In this document: in pieces, positions 9,315 through 18,854 of the stretch
How the letters are laid out: every line of letters starts with the position of its first letter
How positions within the stretch are numbered: position 1 is the stretch's first letter
From: Paracoccus beibuensis
Lineage (GTDB): Bacteria > Pseudomonadota > Alphaproteobacteria > Rhodobacterales > Rhodobacteraceae
Direction: 5' to 3'
Assembly: GCF_026162625.1 (NCBI RefSeq)
Contig: NZ_JAOTBD010000009.1
Coordinates: 48,572 to 112,571, forward strand
DNA: 64,000 nt
Notes under the pieces: model-generated
The model's input: the letters and a program-made list of their open reading frames with translations, nothing else
Databases searched by the model: none
Told to the model about the DNA's origin: nothing
Program-made: the position numbers and the translations under genes

Positions 9315-10235
9315 ATGGTCATCGATCAATCCAAGATGCAGTCGCTGTCCGACCGCATGGCAGAGGTCAAGGGCCGCAGCCCCTGGGCCGATGCGCGCCG
9401 CCGCTTTCTGCGCAACAAGGCCGCGATGCTGGGCCTGTCCATCCTGGTGCTGGTCACGCTGTTCGCCATCTTCGGCGGGCTTGCCGCGCAATGGTCCAAC
9501 GAGGAGCTGGACTTCAGCGTCATGGGCCAGGTCGCCCAGATGGGCCAGCCGTCGCTGGAGAACGGCCACTTCTTCGGCACCGACAATCTGGGCCGCGACC
9601 TTTATGCGCGCGTCGTGCAAGGCACGCAGGTCAGCCTGATGGTCGGCATCGTCGGCGCGGGCATCGCGGTCGTGGTCGGCACGCTTTACGGCGCGACGGC
9701 GGGCTATGTCGGCGGGCGCACGGACCAGCTGATGATGCGGACGGTCGATATCCTGATGTCGATCCCCTACATGTTCGTGCTTATCCTGCTGCTGGTGATG
9801 TTCGGGCGCTCGATGTCGATGCTGTTCCTGGGGATCGGCCTGATCTCTTGGCTGGACATGAGCAGAATCGTTCGTGGCCAGACACTTAGCCTGAAGAACC
9901 GAGAATTCATCGAGGCCGCGCGCGCCACCGGCGTGTCGTCGTTCCGCATCATCATCCGCCACATCGTGCCGAACCTGCTGGGCGTGGTCGCCGTCTACGC
10001 GACGCTTCTGGTGCCGCTGATGATCCTGACCGAAAGCTTCATCAGCTTCCTGGGCCTTGGTGTGCAGGAACCCCTGACGTCATGGGGGGCGCTGATTTCG
10101 GAGGGCGCGGGCACGATGAACTATGGCACGCTGTGGCAGCTGCTGTTCCCGCTGTTCTTCTTCGTCATCACCCTGTTCGGGTTCTTCTTCGTGGGCGACG
10201 GCCTGCGCGACGCCCTCGACCCGAAAGAGAGGTAA
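9315..10235 (+). CDS. oppC: Oligopeptide ABC transporter permease OppC
   Basis: Second membrane permease of the peptide importer. The 306-residue protein has an N-terminal cytoplasmic stretch, a first membrane segment (MLGLSILVLVTLFAIFGG), the OppC-type FGTDNLGRDLYARV motif and the EAA loop FIEAARATGVSSFRII. It is followed after 1 base by the oppD start. Confidence 0.95.
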   Translation: MVIDQSKMQSLSDRMAEVKGRSPWADARRRFLRNKAAMLGLSILVLVTLFAIFGGLAAQWSNEELDFSVMGQVAQMGQPSLENGHFFGTDNLGRDLYARVVQGTQVSLMVGIVGAGIAVVVGTLYGATAGYVGGRTDQLMMRTVDILMSIPYMFVLILLLVMFGRSMSMLFLGIGLISWLDMSRIVRGQTLSLKNREFIEAARATGVSSFRIIIRHIVPNLLGVVAVYATLLVPLMILTESFISFLGLGVQEPLTSWGALISEGAGTMNYGTLWQLLFPLFFFVITLFGFFFVGDGLRDALDPKER

Positions 10236-10236
10236 T

Positions 10237-11340
10237 ATGGCCCTTCTTGAACTGCGCGACCTCTCGGTCCGCTTCCAGACCAACGATGCCGAGGTTCTCG
10301 CCGTCAACGACGTCAACCTGACGGTCGAGGCGGGCCAAACCCTGGGCATCGTCGGCGAATCCGGCAGCGGCAAATCGCAGCTGTCCTTCGCGATCATGGG
10401 CCTTCTGGCGCGGAACGGCCGCGCCTCGGGCAGCGTGATGTTCGACGGGCAGGAGATCCTGAACGCCCCGCCCAAGGTGCTGAACCGCATCCGGGCCGAA
10501 CAGATCGCGATGATCTTTCAGGACCCGATGACCTCGCTGAACCCCTACATGCGGGTGGCCGACCAGATGGCCGAGGTGCTGGTGCTGCACAAGGGGTTGT
10601 CCAAGCGAGACGCCGTCGCCGAGGCGGTCCGCATGCTGGACGCGGTCAGGATCCCGGATGCCAAGGGGCGCATCAGGCTCTACCCGCACGAGTTCAGCGG
10701 CGGCATGCGGCAGCGGGTGATGATCGCGATGGCGCTTCTGTGCCGGCCCAGGCTGCTGATCGCGGATGAGCCGACGACCGCCTTGGACGTGACCGTGCAG
10801 GCGCAGATCATGCAGCTTTTGTCGGACCTGCAGCGCGACATCGGCATGGCGATGATGCTTATCACCCATGACCTGGGCGTGGTCGCGGGGTCCTGCGAGC
10901 GCGTGGCGGTCATGTATGGCGGGCGCATCCGCGAGACGGGACCGGTGGGCCCCATCTTCGCGGAACCCACGCTGCCCTATACGCAGGGGCTGCTGGACGC
11001 GATCCCGCGCGTCGATCAGGACGACGAGGAACTGCGCGCAATCCCCGGCCAGCCGCCCAACATGTCGCGCCCGCCTTCGGGATGCGCCTTCCAGCCCCGC
11101 TGCCCCTATCGCCGCGACATCTGCGCTCGGATCGACCCGCCGCTGGAGGGCTTTGCCCCCGGCCGCGCCCGCGCCTGTCACGCCCCGGTGGCCGAGGTGC
11201 TGGCGCGCCTGACGCAAGCCGCACCCAATCCCGGCCAACCAGCCGCCCATCCTGATGAATTCCCGCCGCAGCCCATTCCCCGTGGCGCCGTCGCCGGTGC
11301 GGGCGCTGCCGGAACCCCCAGCACAACGGAGGGACAATGA
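10237..11340 (+). CDS. oppD: Oligopeptide ABC transporter ATP-binding protein OppD
   Basis: Cytoplasmic ATPase of the importer. The 367-residue protein has Walker [10 protein letters not shown], the Q-loop region [12 protein letters not shown], the signature [15 protein letters not shown] and Walker [13 protein letters not shown]. The C-terminal oligopeptide-transporter domain carries cysteines in the [14 protein letters not shown] pattern. The start [10 protein letters not shown] at 10237 follows directly after the oppC stop. Its end overlaps oppF by ATGA. A Pro/Ala-rich tail of about 50 residues is unusual in length. Confidence 0.95.
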   Translation: MALLELRDLSVRFQTNDAEVLAVNDVNLTVEAGQTLGIVGESGSGKSQLSFAIMGLLARNGRASGSVMFDGQEILNAPPKVLNRIRAEQIAMIFQDPMTSLNPYMRVADQMAEVLVLHKGLSKRDAVAEAVRMLDAVRIPDAKGRIRLYPHEFSGGMRQRVMIAMALLCRPRLLIADEPTTALDVTVQAQIMQLLSDLQRDIGMAMMLITHDLGVVAGSCERVAVMYGGRIRETGPVGPIFAEPTLPYTQGLLDAIPRVDQDDEELRAIPGQPPNMSRPPSGCAFQPRCPYRRDICARIDPPLEGFAPGRARACHAPVAEVLARLTQAAPNPGQPAAHPDEFPPQPIPRGAVAGAGAAGTPSTTEGQ

Positions 11341-12359
11341 GCGATCTTCTGAACGTGCGGGACCTGCGCGTGACCTTCCCCATCCGGCGCGAGGGCGCCC
11401 TGCCTTGGGCCAAGCCCCAGCCGCTGCAGGCCGTGGCCGGCGTCGACTTCACCCTGCGGCCCGGAGAGACGCTTGGCGTGGTGGGCGAATCGGGTTGCGG
11501 GAAATCGACGCTGGCCCGCGCGCTGATCGGGCTGGTGCCAGCCACGGGACAGGCCGAATGGATCGACGGCCGTGACCTGCTGGCGATGACGCCGCGCCAG
11601 ATGATGGCCTATCGCAGCGACATCCAGATGGTCTTCCAGGACCCACTGGCCAGCCTCAACCCGCGCATGACCGTGGGCCAGATCATCGCCGAACCCCTGA
11701 CCACCCACCGCCCGGAACTAGGCCGGGTCGAGGTCAAGGAACGGGTGCGCGCGATGATGGACAAGGTCGGCCTGCTGCCCAACCAGATCAACCGCTATCC
11801 GCATGAATTCAGCGGCGGGCAATGCCAGCGCATCGGCATCGCCCGCGCCCTCATCGTCCAGCCGAGGCTGATCATCTGCGACGAACCGGTATCGGCGCTG
11901 GACGTGTCGATCCAGGCGCAGGTCATCAACCTGCTGATCCGCCTGCAGAACGAGCTGGGCCTGTCGCTGATCTTCATTGCACATGACCTGTCGGTGGTGA
12001 AACATATCAGCAACCGCGTGATGGTCCTCTATCTGGGCAGGGTGATGGAGATCGCATCCTCGGAAAAGCTTTACGGCAATCCGCAGCATCCTTATACGCA
12101 GGCGCTGCTGTCGGCGGTGCCCGTCCCCGACCCCACGGTGGAAACGGCGAAAACCATCGTGCCGCTGGCTGGCGACCTGCCCTCGCCCATGAACCCGCCA
12201 TCGGGTTGCGTCTTCCGCACCCGCTGCCCGCGGGCGCAGGCCCGCTGCGCCGCCGAGGTGCCGGAACTGCAGGGCGATGATCACGGCGTCGCCTGCCATT
12301 TTCCCGGCCCCCTGACCGAGGCCGAGATCGCCCACGCCCGCCGCCACGAGGCTGCCTGA
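11337..12359 (+). CDS. oppF: Oligopeptide ABC transporter ATP-binding protein OppF
   Basis: Second ATPase of the peptide importer. The 340-residue protein has Walker A GESGCGKST, QMVFQDPLASLNPR, the signature FSGGQCQRIGIARAL and Walker B IICDEPVSALD. Its C-terminal CVFRTRCPRAQARC cysteine cluster is typical of OppD/OppF proteins. It begins inside the oppD stop (ATGA) and closes the oppABCDF operon. Confidence 0.95.
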   Translation: MSDLLNVRDLRVTFPIRREGALPWAKPQPLQAVAGVDFTLRPGETLGVVGESGCGKSTLARALIGLVPATGQAEWIDGRDLLAMTPRQMMAYRSDIQMVFQDPLASLNPRMTVGQIIAEPLTTHRPELGRVEVKERVRAMMDKVGLLPNQINRYPHEFSGGQCQRIGIARALIVQPRLIICDEPVSALDVSIQAQVINLLIRLQNELGLSLIFIAHDLSVVKHISNRVMVLYLGRVMEIASSEKLYGNPQHPYTQALLSAVPVPDPTVETAKTIVPLAGDLPSPMNPPSGCVFRTRCPRAQARCAAEVPELQGDDHGVACHFPGPLTEAEIAHARRHEAA

Positions 12360-12360
12360 C

Positions 12361-14208
12361 ATGCCGCCCGACGCGCCGTCACCGAACTTCTCGGCGCGTT
12401 GGGCGGCGCTGAAGAATATTCCGCCCTTTCTGGCCATGGTCTGGCGGGCCAGTCCCCGCCTGACCGTCGCCATGATCCTGCTGCGTCTGGCGCGGGCGCT
12501 GATGCCGGTCGCCATGCTGTGGGTCGGCAAGCTGATCATCGACCGGGTCGTGGCGCTGTCGGCCTCCGGAGGCCCGGACACGCTGGCGGGCTGGTGGGAC
12601 AGCGGGCTGGGCCATCCGCTGATCGGCCTTGTGCTGCTGGAGCTGGCGCTGGCGGTGGCGCAGGACATCCTGGGGCGGCTGGTCAGCTATACCGATGCGC
12701 TGCTGCAGGAAAAGCTGGTCATCGACATCTCCATCCGGCTGATGGATCACGCGGCGGGGCTGGACCTTGCCAGCTTCGAGGACGCCTCGTTCCAGGACCG
12801 GCTGGATCGGGCGCGCCGCCAGACCATGGGCCGCATCCCGCTGCTGAACCAGATCATGCAGCAGATGCAGGACGTGATCACCGTTCTCAGCTTTGCGGTC
12901 GGCCTGCTGATCTACAACCCGTGGCTGGTCGTGTTGCTGGCGCTGGCGCTGATCCCGTCTCTGTTCGGCGAAATGCACTTCAACGCCCGCACCTATGCCC
13001 TGAACCACGCCCGCGCAGCGGACCGTCGCGAACGCGACTATCTGCGGATGATCGCCGCCACCGCGGAAACCGCGAAAGAGGTCAAGATCTTCGGCCTGTC
13101 GCCCTGGCTGCGTGACCGCTACCTGACGCTGGCCCGCCGCTTCTATGTCGAGAACCGGGCGATCCAGCGCAGGCAGCTGTCGGTCATGGCGGTTCTGACG
13201 ACGCTGGGGACACTGGCCTACTACGGCGCCTTCCTATGGATCGTCGCGCGCACGCTGACGGGGCAGCTGTCCATCGGCGATCTGACCTTCCTGTCGGGCA
13301 GCTTCCTGCGCCTGCGCGGCCTGCTGGAGGGGCTGCTGTCCAGCTTTTCCAGCATGGCGGGGCAAGCCATGTATCTGGACGACCTGTTCGAGTTCTTCAC
13401 CGCCGTGCCCGCCATCGCCTCGCCGGCCAACCCCCGTCCGATCCCGCAGCCCATCGCGCAGGGCTTCAGGTTCGAAAATGTGGGCTTTCGCTACCCCGGC
13501 CGGAATGACTGGGCCGTCCGCCACATGACACTGGACCTGCGGGCGGGCGAAACCGTCGCGCTGGTGGGCGAGAACGGCGCCGGCAAGACGACGATCGTCA
13601 AACTGCTGGCGCGCCTCTACGATCCCGACGAAGGGCGCATCACGCTGGATGGGCACGACCTGCGGGACTATGACCTGGACCAGTTGCGCGCGACGGTCGG
13701 CGTGATCTTTCAGGACTTCGTGCGCTATGCCGTCACGGCGGCCGAGAACATCGCCATCGGCAGGATCGAGGCGCGGGACGACCGGCCACGCATCGTGTCC
13801 TCGGCCGAACGCGCGCTGGCGGACCAGGTCATCGCCAAGCTGCCGCAGGGATACGACCAGATGGTCGGCAAGCGCTTTGCCCGCGGGTTGGACCTGTCGG
13901 GCGGCGAATGGCAGAAACTGGCCATCGCCCGCGCCTATATGCGCGACGCGCAGCTGCTGGTGCTGGACGAACCCACCGCAGCACTGGACGCCCGGGCCGA
14001 GTTCGAGGTTTTTCAGCGGTTCCGCGACCTGACGCAGGGGCGGACGGCGCTGCTGATCTCTCACCGCTTTTCCAGCGTGCGCATGGCCGACCGGATCATC
14101 GTGCTGGAGGGCGGCCGCGTTCAGGACCAGGGCAGCCATGACGAACTGGTGTCGCGCCCCGGCCGCTATGCCGAGCTGTTCGAGTTGCAGGCGCGGGGAT
14201 ATCGCTGA
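12361..14208 (+). CDS. ABC exporter, fused membrane and ATPase domains
   Basis: A 615-residue half-transporter likely exporting a lipid, peptide or drug; the substrate is unknown. About residues 20-330 form a six-helix type 1 exporter membrane domain. The ATPase domain follows with Walker A GENGAGKTTIVKLL, the signature LSGGEWQKLAIARAY and Walker B LLVLDEPTAALD, plus the H-loop ISHRFSS. It starts 1 base after oppF and may be transcribed with that operon although the functions need not be linked. The signature LSGGEW in place of LSGGQ is a known variant in some bacterial exporters. Confidence 0.9.
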   Translation: MPPDAPSPNFSARWAALKNIPPFLAMVWRASPRLTVAMILLRLARALMPVAMLWVGKLIIDRVVALSASGGPDTLAGWWDSGLGHPLIGLVLLELALAVAQDILGRLVSYTDALLQEKLVIDISIRLMDHAAGLDLASFEDASFQDRLDRARRQTMGRIPLLNQIMQQMQDVITVLSFAVGLLIYNPWLVVLLALALIPSLFGEMHFNARTYALNHARAADRRERDYLRMIAATAETAKEVKIFGLSPWLRDRYLTLARRFYVENRAIQRRQLSVMAVLTTLGTLAYYGAFLWIVARTLTGQLSIGDLTFLSGSFLRLRGLLEGLLSSFSSMAGQAMYLDDLFEFFTAVPAIASPANPRPIPQPIAQGFRFENVGFRYPGRNDWAVRHMTLDLRAGETVALVGENGAGKTTIVKLLARLYDPDEGRITLDGHDLRDYDLDQLRATVGVIFQDFVRYAVTAAENIAIGRIEARDDRPRIVSSAERALADQVIAKLPQGYDQMVGKRFARGLDLSGGEWQKLAIARAYMRDAQLLVLDEPTAALDARAEFEVFQRFRDLTQGRTALLISHRFSSVRMADRIIVLEGGRVQDQGSHDELVSRPGRYAELFELQARGYR

Positions 14209-14218
14209 GGGAGGAAGG

Positions 14219-14295
14219 TGGTACCGCCTGCCCGTCTCGAACGGGCGACCTCTAGATCCACAATCTAGCGCTCTAACCAACTGAGCTAAGGCGGC
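14219..14295 (-). tRNA. tRNA-His (GTG), no encoded G-1, A73
   Basis: The minus strand folds as a 77-base cloverleaf ending in an encoded CCA. The anticodon loop TTGTGGA is flanked by CTAGA and TCTAG, giving anticodon GTG. The D arm is GCTCAGTTGGTTAGAGC and the T arm contains GTTCGAGAC. Position 1 is G opposite T72, the discriminator is A73 and the base before position 1 is T, so the usual histidine identity pair G-1:C73 is absent. This form is known in many Alphaproteobacteria. Confidence 0.95.
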
Positions 14296-14396
14296 ACAGG
14301 GCGGTTCTTTAGACCTGCCGCGCACCTGTTGCAAGCCCCGCTTGCCGCGAAAATGCACCCGCGCTACAGAAAGTTCTGACGCGAAAGGACAGGCTC

Positions 14397-14592
14397 ATGG
14401 GTATCAACAGCGAAAGCGACGTTTCGGCCAACATCCAGATCGGGCCTACCGATCAGGGAATGGTCCGCATCTATGTTCAGGGCGACGGGATCGACCTGCC
14501 GATGGATTTCGACCCCGAAGAGGCCGTGGAGATCGCCGAGGAGCTGATGGCCGCAGCCGATGCGGCGCGCGCCACGGACAGCGGCGGCAAGC

Positions 14593-14612
<20 letters not shown>
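14397..14612 (+). CDS. Small acidic protein, DUF6324-like
   Basis: A 71-residue acidic protein that begins MGINSESDVSANIQIGPTDQ and ends in a basic KPKRPRR. I recognise the N-terminal pattern as that of a small conserved Rhodobacteraceae family (DUF6324, from memory); no function is known. The central EEAVEIAEELMAAADAA suggests an amphipathic helix. Its last 20 bases overlap the end of the convergent mmcB gene. Confidence 0.8.
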
Positions 14613-15060
<448 letters not shown>

Positions 15061-15157
15061 GACGGCAGGATAGAACACACCGGGAACGACCGCAAGGCGA
15101 CTTGCCGCTTCGGGACGGCGCGTATAGCGTCCCGCGACACCAACAAAGGAGTTTCAG

Positions 15158-15505
15158 ATGAGCGACATCAAACGGATAGGCACCGGCCCGCGCATGAGCC
15201 AGGCGGTCATTGCCAACGGCTTCGTCTTCCTGGCCGGACAGGTCGGAGAGCCCGGCACCCCCGTCGCCGACCAGACCCGCGCGGTCCTGTCGCAGATCGA
15301 CGACCTGCTCGCGCAGGCCGGCACCGACAAGACGCGCATCGTGTCGGCACAGGTCTGGGTCGCCGACATGGCCGACTTCGCCGAGATGAACGCCGTCTGG
15401 GACGCCTGGGTGCCGCAGGGCCACACGCCGGCACGCGCCACCGGCGAATCCGCCCTGGCGACGCCCGACTACAAGGTCGAGATCATCGTGACCGCTGTTC
15501 TCTGA
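15158..15505 (+). CDS. RidA family protein
   Basis: A 115-residue YjgF/RidA family protein, a trimeric enzyme class that hydrolyses reactive enamine/imine intermediates. The family pattern is visible in GFVFLAGQVG near residue 25 and in the C-terminal GHTPARATGESALATPDYKVEI. The conserved active-site arginine of true RidA sits in the PARAT segment here. It carries a good AAAGGAG ribosome binding site at the start. It converges with lpxB and overlaps it by 23 bases. Confidence 0.9.
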   Translation: MSDIKRIGTGPRMSQAVIANGFVFLAGQVGEPGTPVADQTRAVLSQIDDLLAQAGTDKTRIVSAQVWVADMADFAEMNAVWDAWVPQGHTPARATGESALATPDYKVEIIVTAVL

Positions 15506-16643
15506 TCGCCGACAGGACCGAGCGCGCCGCGCGAAGGCCTGGCGCCTCACCCCCCTTGCCCAACCGCTCCATCGTCAGGTCCATCGCCGCAAGCTGCGCG
15601 CTGCGTGCCGCGGGATTTTCGAGCGCGTCCTGAAGCGCCTGCGCCATGGGACCGGGCTGGCAGTTGCGGCCCAGGTATTCAGGCACGGCGCGTGTGTCGC
15701 TGACCAGGTTGACCAGCGTGACCGTGTCCGTGCGCAGCAGCCAGCCGATCACCAGGCGGCTGAGCGGGGCCATGTCATAGCCGATGACCATCGGGACGCG
15801 GTTCGCCGCAAGGTCCAGACTGACGGTGCCGGATGCCGCCAGGGCCAGGTCGGCTGCGGCAAAGGCGGCGCGTTTGCCCTCCGCCTCCTCGATCACGATG
15901 GGGGCTGTCGGCCAGCGGCGCGTCATCTCTCGGACGATGCCCGCGACGCCCGGGACCGTAGGCAGGACCACGCGGATCTCGGGGACGCGGTCGCGCAGGC
16001 GCATCAGCGCCTCGTCGAAACGCGGCCCCAGGCGCGACACCTCTGACCGGCGCGATCCGGGCAGGCACAGCACCACCGGCGCATCCGGCGCGATCCCGTG
16101 ACGGTCGCGGAACCCCGCGGCCTCGTCTGGTCCGGCGACGGCAGCGGTGGCGACGGGATGACCGACGAAGTCGCAGGTCATGCCGGCGGCCCGCATCAGG
16201 GGCGGCTCGAACGGCAGGATCGCCAGGACGTGGTCGATCACCTCGGCCATCTTTGCGGCGCGACCCGGCCGCCACGCCCAGACCGAGGGCGCAACGTAAT
16301 GCACCGTCCGCAGATCGGGCCGCCGCGCCCGGACAAGCCGCGCAACGCGCAGGCAGAAATCGGGACTGTCGATGCCGATCAGCACGTCCGGCCTGGCGGC
16401 GATGACCGCCTCGGCCGTCTCGGCGATGCGACGCTTGAGGTGGCGATACTTCGGCAGCACCTCCCAGATGCCCATCAGGCTCAGCTCGTCCATCGGAAAC
16501 AGGCTCTGCAGCCCGTGCGAAACCATCGCAGGGCCGCCGATGCCCGTGATCCGCGCCTCCGGGTCAAGCTGCTTCAGACCGTCCATCAGCGACGCGCCCA
16601 GAAGGTCGCCCGATGCCTCGCCAGCGATCAAAAAATAGCGCAT
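15483..16643 (-). CDS. lpxB: Lipid-A-disaccharide synthase
   Basis: Joins UDP-2,3-diacylglucosamine and lipid X to form the lipid A disaccharide at the inner membrane surface. The 386-residue GT19 family protein begins MRYFLIAGEASGDLLGASLM and contains VGHPVA, LPGSRRSEVSRL and ALAASGTVSLDLA. It is the last gene of the fabZ-lpxA-lpxI-lpxB cluster and lies about 75 bases after lpxI. Confidence 0.96.
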   Translation of the reverse strand: MRYFLIAGEASGDLLGASLMDGLKQLDPEARITGIGGPAMVSHGLQSLFPMDELSLMGIWEVLPKYRHLKRRIAETAEAVIAARPDVLIGIDSPDFCLRVARLVRARRPDLRTVHYVAPSVWAWRPGRAAKMAEVIDHVLAILPFEPPLMRAAGMTCDFVGHPVATAAVAGPDEAAGFRDRHGIAPDAPVVLCLPGSRRSEVSRLGPRFDEALMRLRDRVPEIRVVLPTVPGVAGIVREMTRRWPTAPIVIEEAEGKRAAFAAADLALAASGTVSLDLAANRVPMVIGYDMAPLSRLVIGWLLRTDTVTLVNLVSDTRAVPEYLGRNCQPGPMAQALQDALENPAARSAQLAAMDLTMERLGKGGEAPGLRAARSVLSAIREQRSR

Positions 16644-16719
16644 GCGGCTCCGCCTGTTCTTGCCGGTCCAAGGGCTAACCTCGGGATCGCCGGAAGGCGA
16701 GTCATTTCAGGCCCCTCGC

Positions 16720-17529
16720 TTAGGCCAACGGCCCGGCAGACCAGAGGAACAGTCCGGCTGCCTCGGCGCGTCGCACCATCTCGGGCTGCTCCAGCAGGAT
16801 CACGCCGCCTGCTTCCCATGCGATGCCTGCAAGTCCTGCGGCAGACGCCTGGTCGACGCTGTCGGGACCCAGGACGGGCAGGTCGACCCGCCGGTCCTGC
16901 CCCGGCTTGGGCGCCTTGTAGAAAACACCCCGCGCGCTTTGCGAATTTGGCCGCAAACCGGCGTGAAGCGCGGCGAATTCCAGCATCGCCGCCGTCCCCG
17001 GCAGCGTTTCGAGCGCCAGGCAGAGGCCCTGCGCCACGACCACGCCCTGCCCCAGATCCAGAGTGCCGGTCTGCGCCAGAATCGAGGCGGCCTTGGCCGC
17101 ATCACGCCTGTCGGCATCACTCGGCGTGCCGCAGACGACACCTTCCGCCGGCATCAAGGGCGCGGCGATTTCATCGACTGCGCATATGGTTACACCGTTT
17201 TCCTCGAACACATCCAATACGGTCCGCAGGGCCGCGTCGTCGCCCGACTGCATCGCCATCAGGATGCGCGGCACCAGTTGCGCCGTGCGTGGATCGAAGG
17301 CTTCGGGGTCGAGGCGCGGCCTGCGGATCGCACCTGCGAAGACCACGCGATCGATGCCCTGATCTTGCAGTTCGTCCAGGAACGGGACCAGCCGCTCCAA
17401 CCGAAAGGGCGTGGCGGACAGGCCGTCGGGTTCGAAGCCTTCCAGCGCATAAACGGCGGGATTGTCCAGTTGCGCCGCAACGGCGGGGGCAAGCCGGCCT
17501 TGGCCGGCGATGATCGCGATACGGCTCAT
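16720..17529 (-). CDS. lpxI: UDP-2,3-diacylglucosamine diphosphatase LpxI
   Basis: Hydrolyses UDP-2,3-diacylglucosamine to lipid X, the step done by LpxH in enterics; LpxI is the unrelated alphaproteobacterial form. The 269-residue protein has the family pattern IAIIAGQGRLAP at the start, FAGAIRRPRLD, VVVAQGLCLALET and the conserved C-terminal FYKAPKPGQDRRVDLPVLGP. Its position between lpxA and lpxB supports the call. Confidence 0.93.
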   Translation of the reverse strand: MSRIAIIAGQGRLAPAVAAQLDNPAVYALEGFEPDGLSATPFRLERLVPFLDELQDQGIDRVVFAGAIRRPRLDPEAFDPRTAQLVPRILMAMQSGDDAALRTVLDVFEENGVTICAVDEIAAPLMPAEGVVCGTPSDADRRDAAKAASILAQTGTLDLGQGVVVAQGLCLALETLPGTAAMLEFAALHAGLRPNSQSARGVFYKAPKPGQDRRVDLPVLGPDSVDQASAAGLAGIAWEAGGVILLEQPEMVRRAEAAGLFLWSAGPLA

Positions 17530-17535
17530 GCGTCG

Positions 17536-18324
17536 CTATTCGTCCTTGGGTGCAAGAAAGCTGCGCTCTGACGGGCCGAGGATGAAATCGAGCACGTCGC
17601 GTTCCATTCCCGAAACGTCCGTCTCGGCCCGCTGGCGGGCGGCGTCGCGGAAGGACCCCTGCCCCAGTGCGCCCAGAAGTTCGCGAAGGGCGGCGATGTC
17701 GCTGCGGCTGGCCCCGCGGCGGCGCAACCCCACAAGGTTCAGCCCGTCCAGATGGCCGCGCGGCCCCTGCACGAGCCCGTAGGGAATGACATCGGCCGTG
17801 ACCATCGTCACGGCACCGATCATCGCGCCGCGCCCGATGCGCACGAACTGGTGCACGCCCGACAGGCCGCCGACGATCACGTCATCCTCCAGCACGCAAT
17901 GCCCGGCGATGGCGACGCTGTTGGCGAGGATCACCCGGTCGCCGATCCGGCAGTCGTGCCCCACATGGGAACTGGCCATGAACAGACCGTCATCGCCCAC
18001 CGTCGTCAGCCCGCCGCCGCCGGCCGTGCCGGGGTTCATCGTGACGTATTCGCGGATGCGGTTCCGGGCGCCGATTTCCAGCCGGACATCTTCGCCCTTG
18101 AACTTGAGATCCTGCGGCACCTGGCCGATCGAGGCGAAGGGAAAGATCACCGTCCCCTCGCCGACCGCGGTGTCGCCGGTGACGACGACATGCGATTTCA
18201 GCACCACCCCGTCTGCCAGCCGGACGCGGGGTCCGACGACGCAGAACGGGCCGATCTCGACCCCGGCGCCGATCCGGGCCCCGGGCTCGACCACGGCCGA
18301 AGGGTGGATGCTGATCTCAGCCAT
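17536..18324 (-). CDS. lpxA: UDP-N-acetylglucosamine acyltransferase
   Basis: First enzyme of lipid A synthesis. The 262-residue protein is a left-handed beta helix built of hexapeptide repeats (for example [20 protein letters not shown]). The catalytic histidine region reads [12 protein letters not shown], and the C-terminal helical part includes [11 protein letters not shown]. It overlaps the fabZ stop by 8 bases and is followed 6 bases later by lpxI. Confidence 0.96.
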   Translation of the reverse strand: MAEISIHPSAVVEPGARIGAGVEIGPFCVVGPRVRLADGVVLKSHVVVTGDTAVGEGTVIFPFASIGQVPQDLKFKGEDVRLEIGARNRIREYVTMNPGTAGGGGLTTVGDDGLFMASSHVGHDCRIGDRVILANSVAIAGHCVLEDDVIVGGLSGVHQFVRIGRGAMIGAVTMVTADVIPYGLVQGPRGHLDGLNLVGLRRRGASRSDIAALRELLGALGQGSFRDAARQRAETDVSGMERDVLDFILGPSERSFLAPKDE

Positions 18325-18793
18325 CCTTGCGGGCCATCATCGCCGTATATTCGGCCGAGGCGCAGAGCTGACCGTCGACCATGGCCTTGCCTTCGAACTT
18401 CCAGATCTTGCCGCCACCGCGGATTGCGCGGCAGTGCAGTTCCAGCACGTCGCCCGGAACCACCATGCGGCGGAACTTGCAGTTGTCGATGCCCATGAAA
18501 TAGGTCAGCATTTCCTCGTCCACGACGTTCATGCTGATGCCCACGACGACGGCTGCGGTCTGCGCCATCGCTTCGATGATCGTGACACCCGGCATGACCG
18601 GCTGGTTCGGGAAGTGTCCCTGGAAATGCGGCTCGTTCGAGGTCACGTTCTTGATCCCGACGGCGCTTTCGAACGGGACGATGTCGCGCACCTTGTCGAT
18701 GAAGAGGAAGGGATAGCGGTGGGGAATGATCCGCTTGATCAGCGACAGGTCGGCCTCGGTATAGGGGGCGGGGTTGCGCGTCTCGTCAGCCAT
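18317..18793 (-). CDS. fabZ: 3-hydroxyacyl-[ACP] dehydratase FabZ
   Basis: Hot-dog fold dehydratase of fatty acid synthesis, which draws on the same hydroxyacyl-ACP pool as LpxA. The 158-residue protein shows [14 protein letters not shown], the catalytic histidine in [14 protein letters not shown] and the catalytic glutamate in IIEAMAQT. The ATG at 18793 (MADETRN) is preferred to a longer in-frame start at 18829. The usual upstream neighbour lpxD is not present here. Confidence 0.96.
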   Translation of the reverse strand: MADETRNPAPYTEADLSLIKRIIPHRYPFLFIDKVRDIVPFESAVGIKNVTSNEPHFQGHFPNQPVMPGVTIIEAMAQTAAVVVGISMNVVDEEMLTYFMGIDNCKFRRMVVPGDVLELHCRAIRGGGKIWKFEGKAMVDGQLCASAEYTAMMARKDG

Positions 18794-18854
18794 GTGGGTT
18801 CCTTGGGCGATTTGATCTCGGGTTACCAACGGGGGCGCGGGTTGGCAAGCGCGC

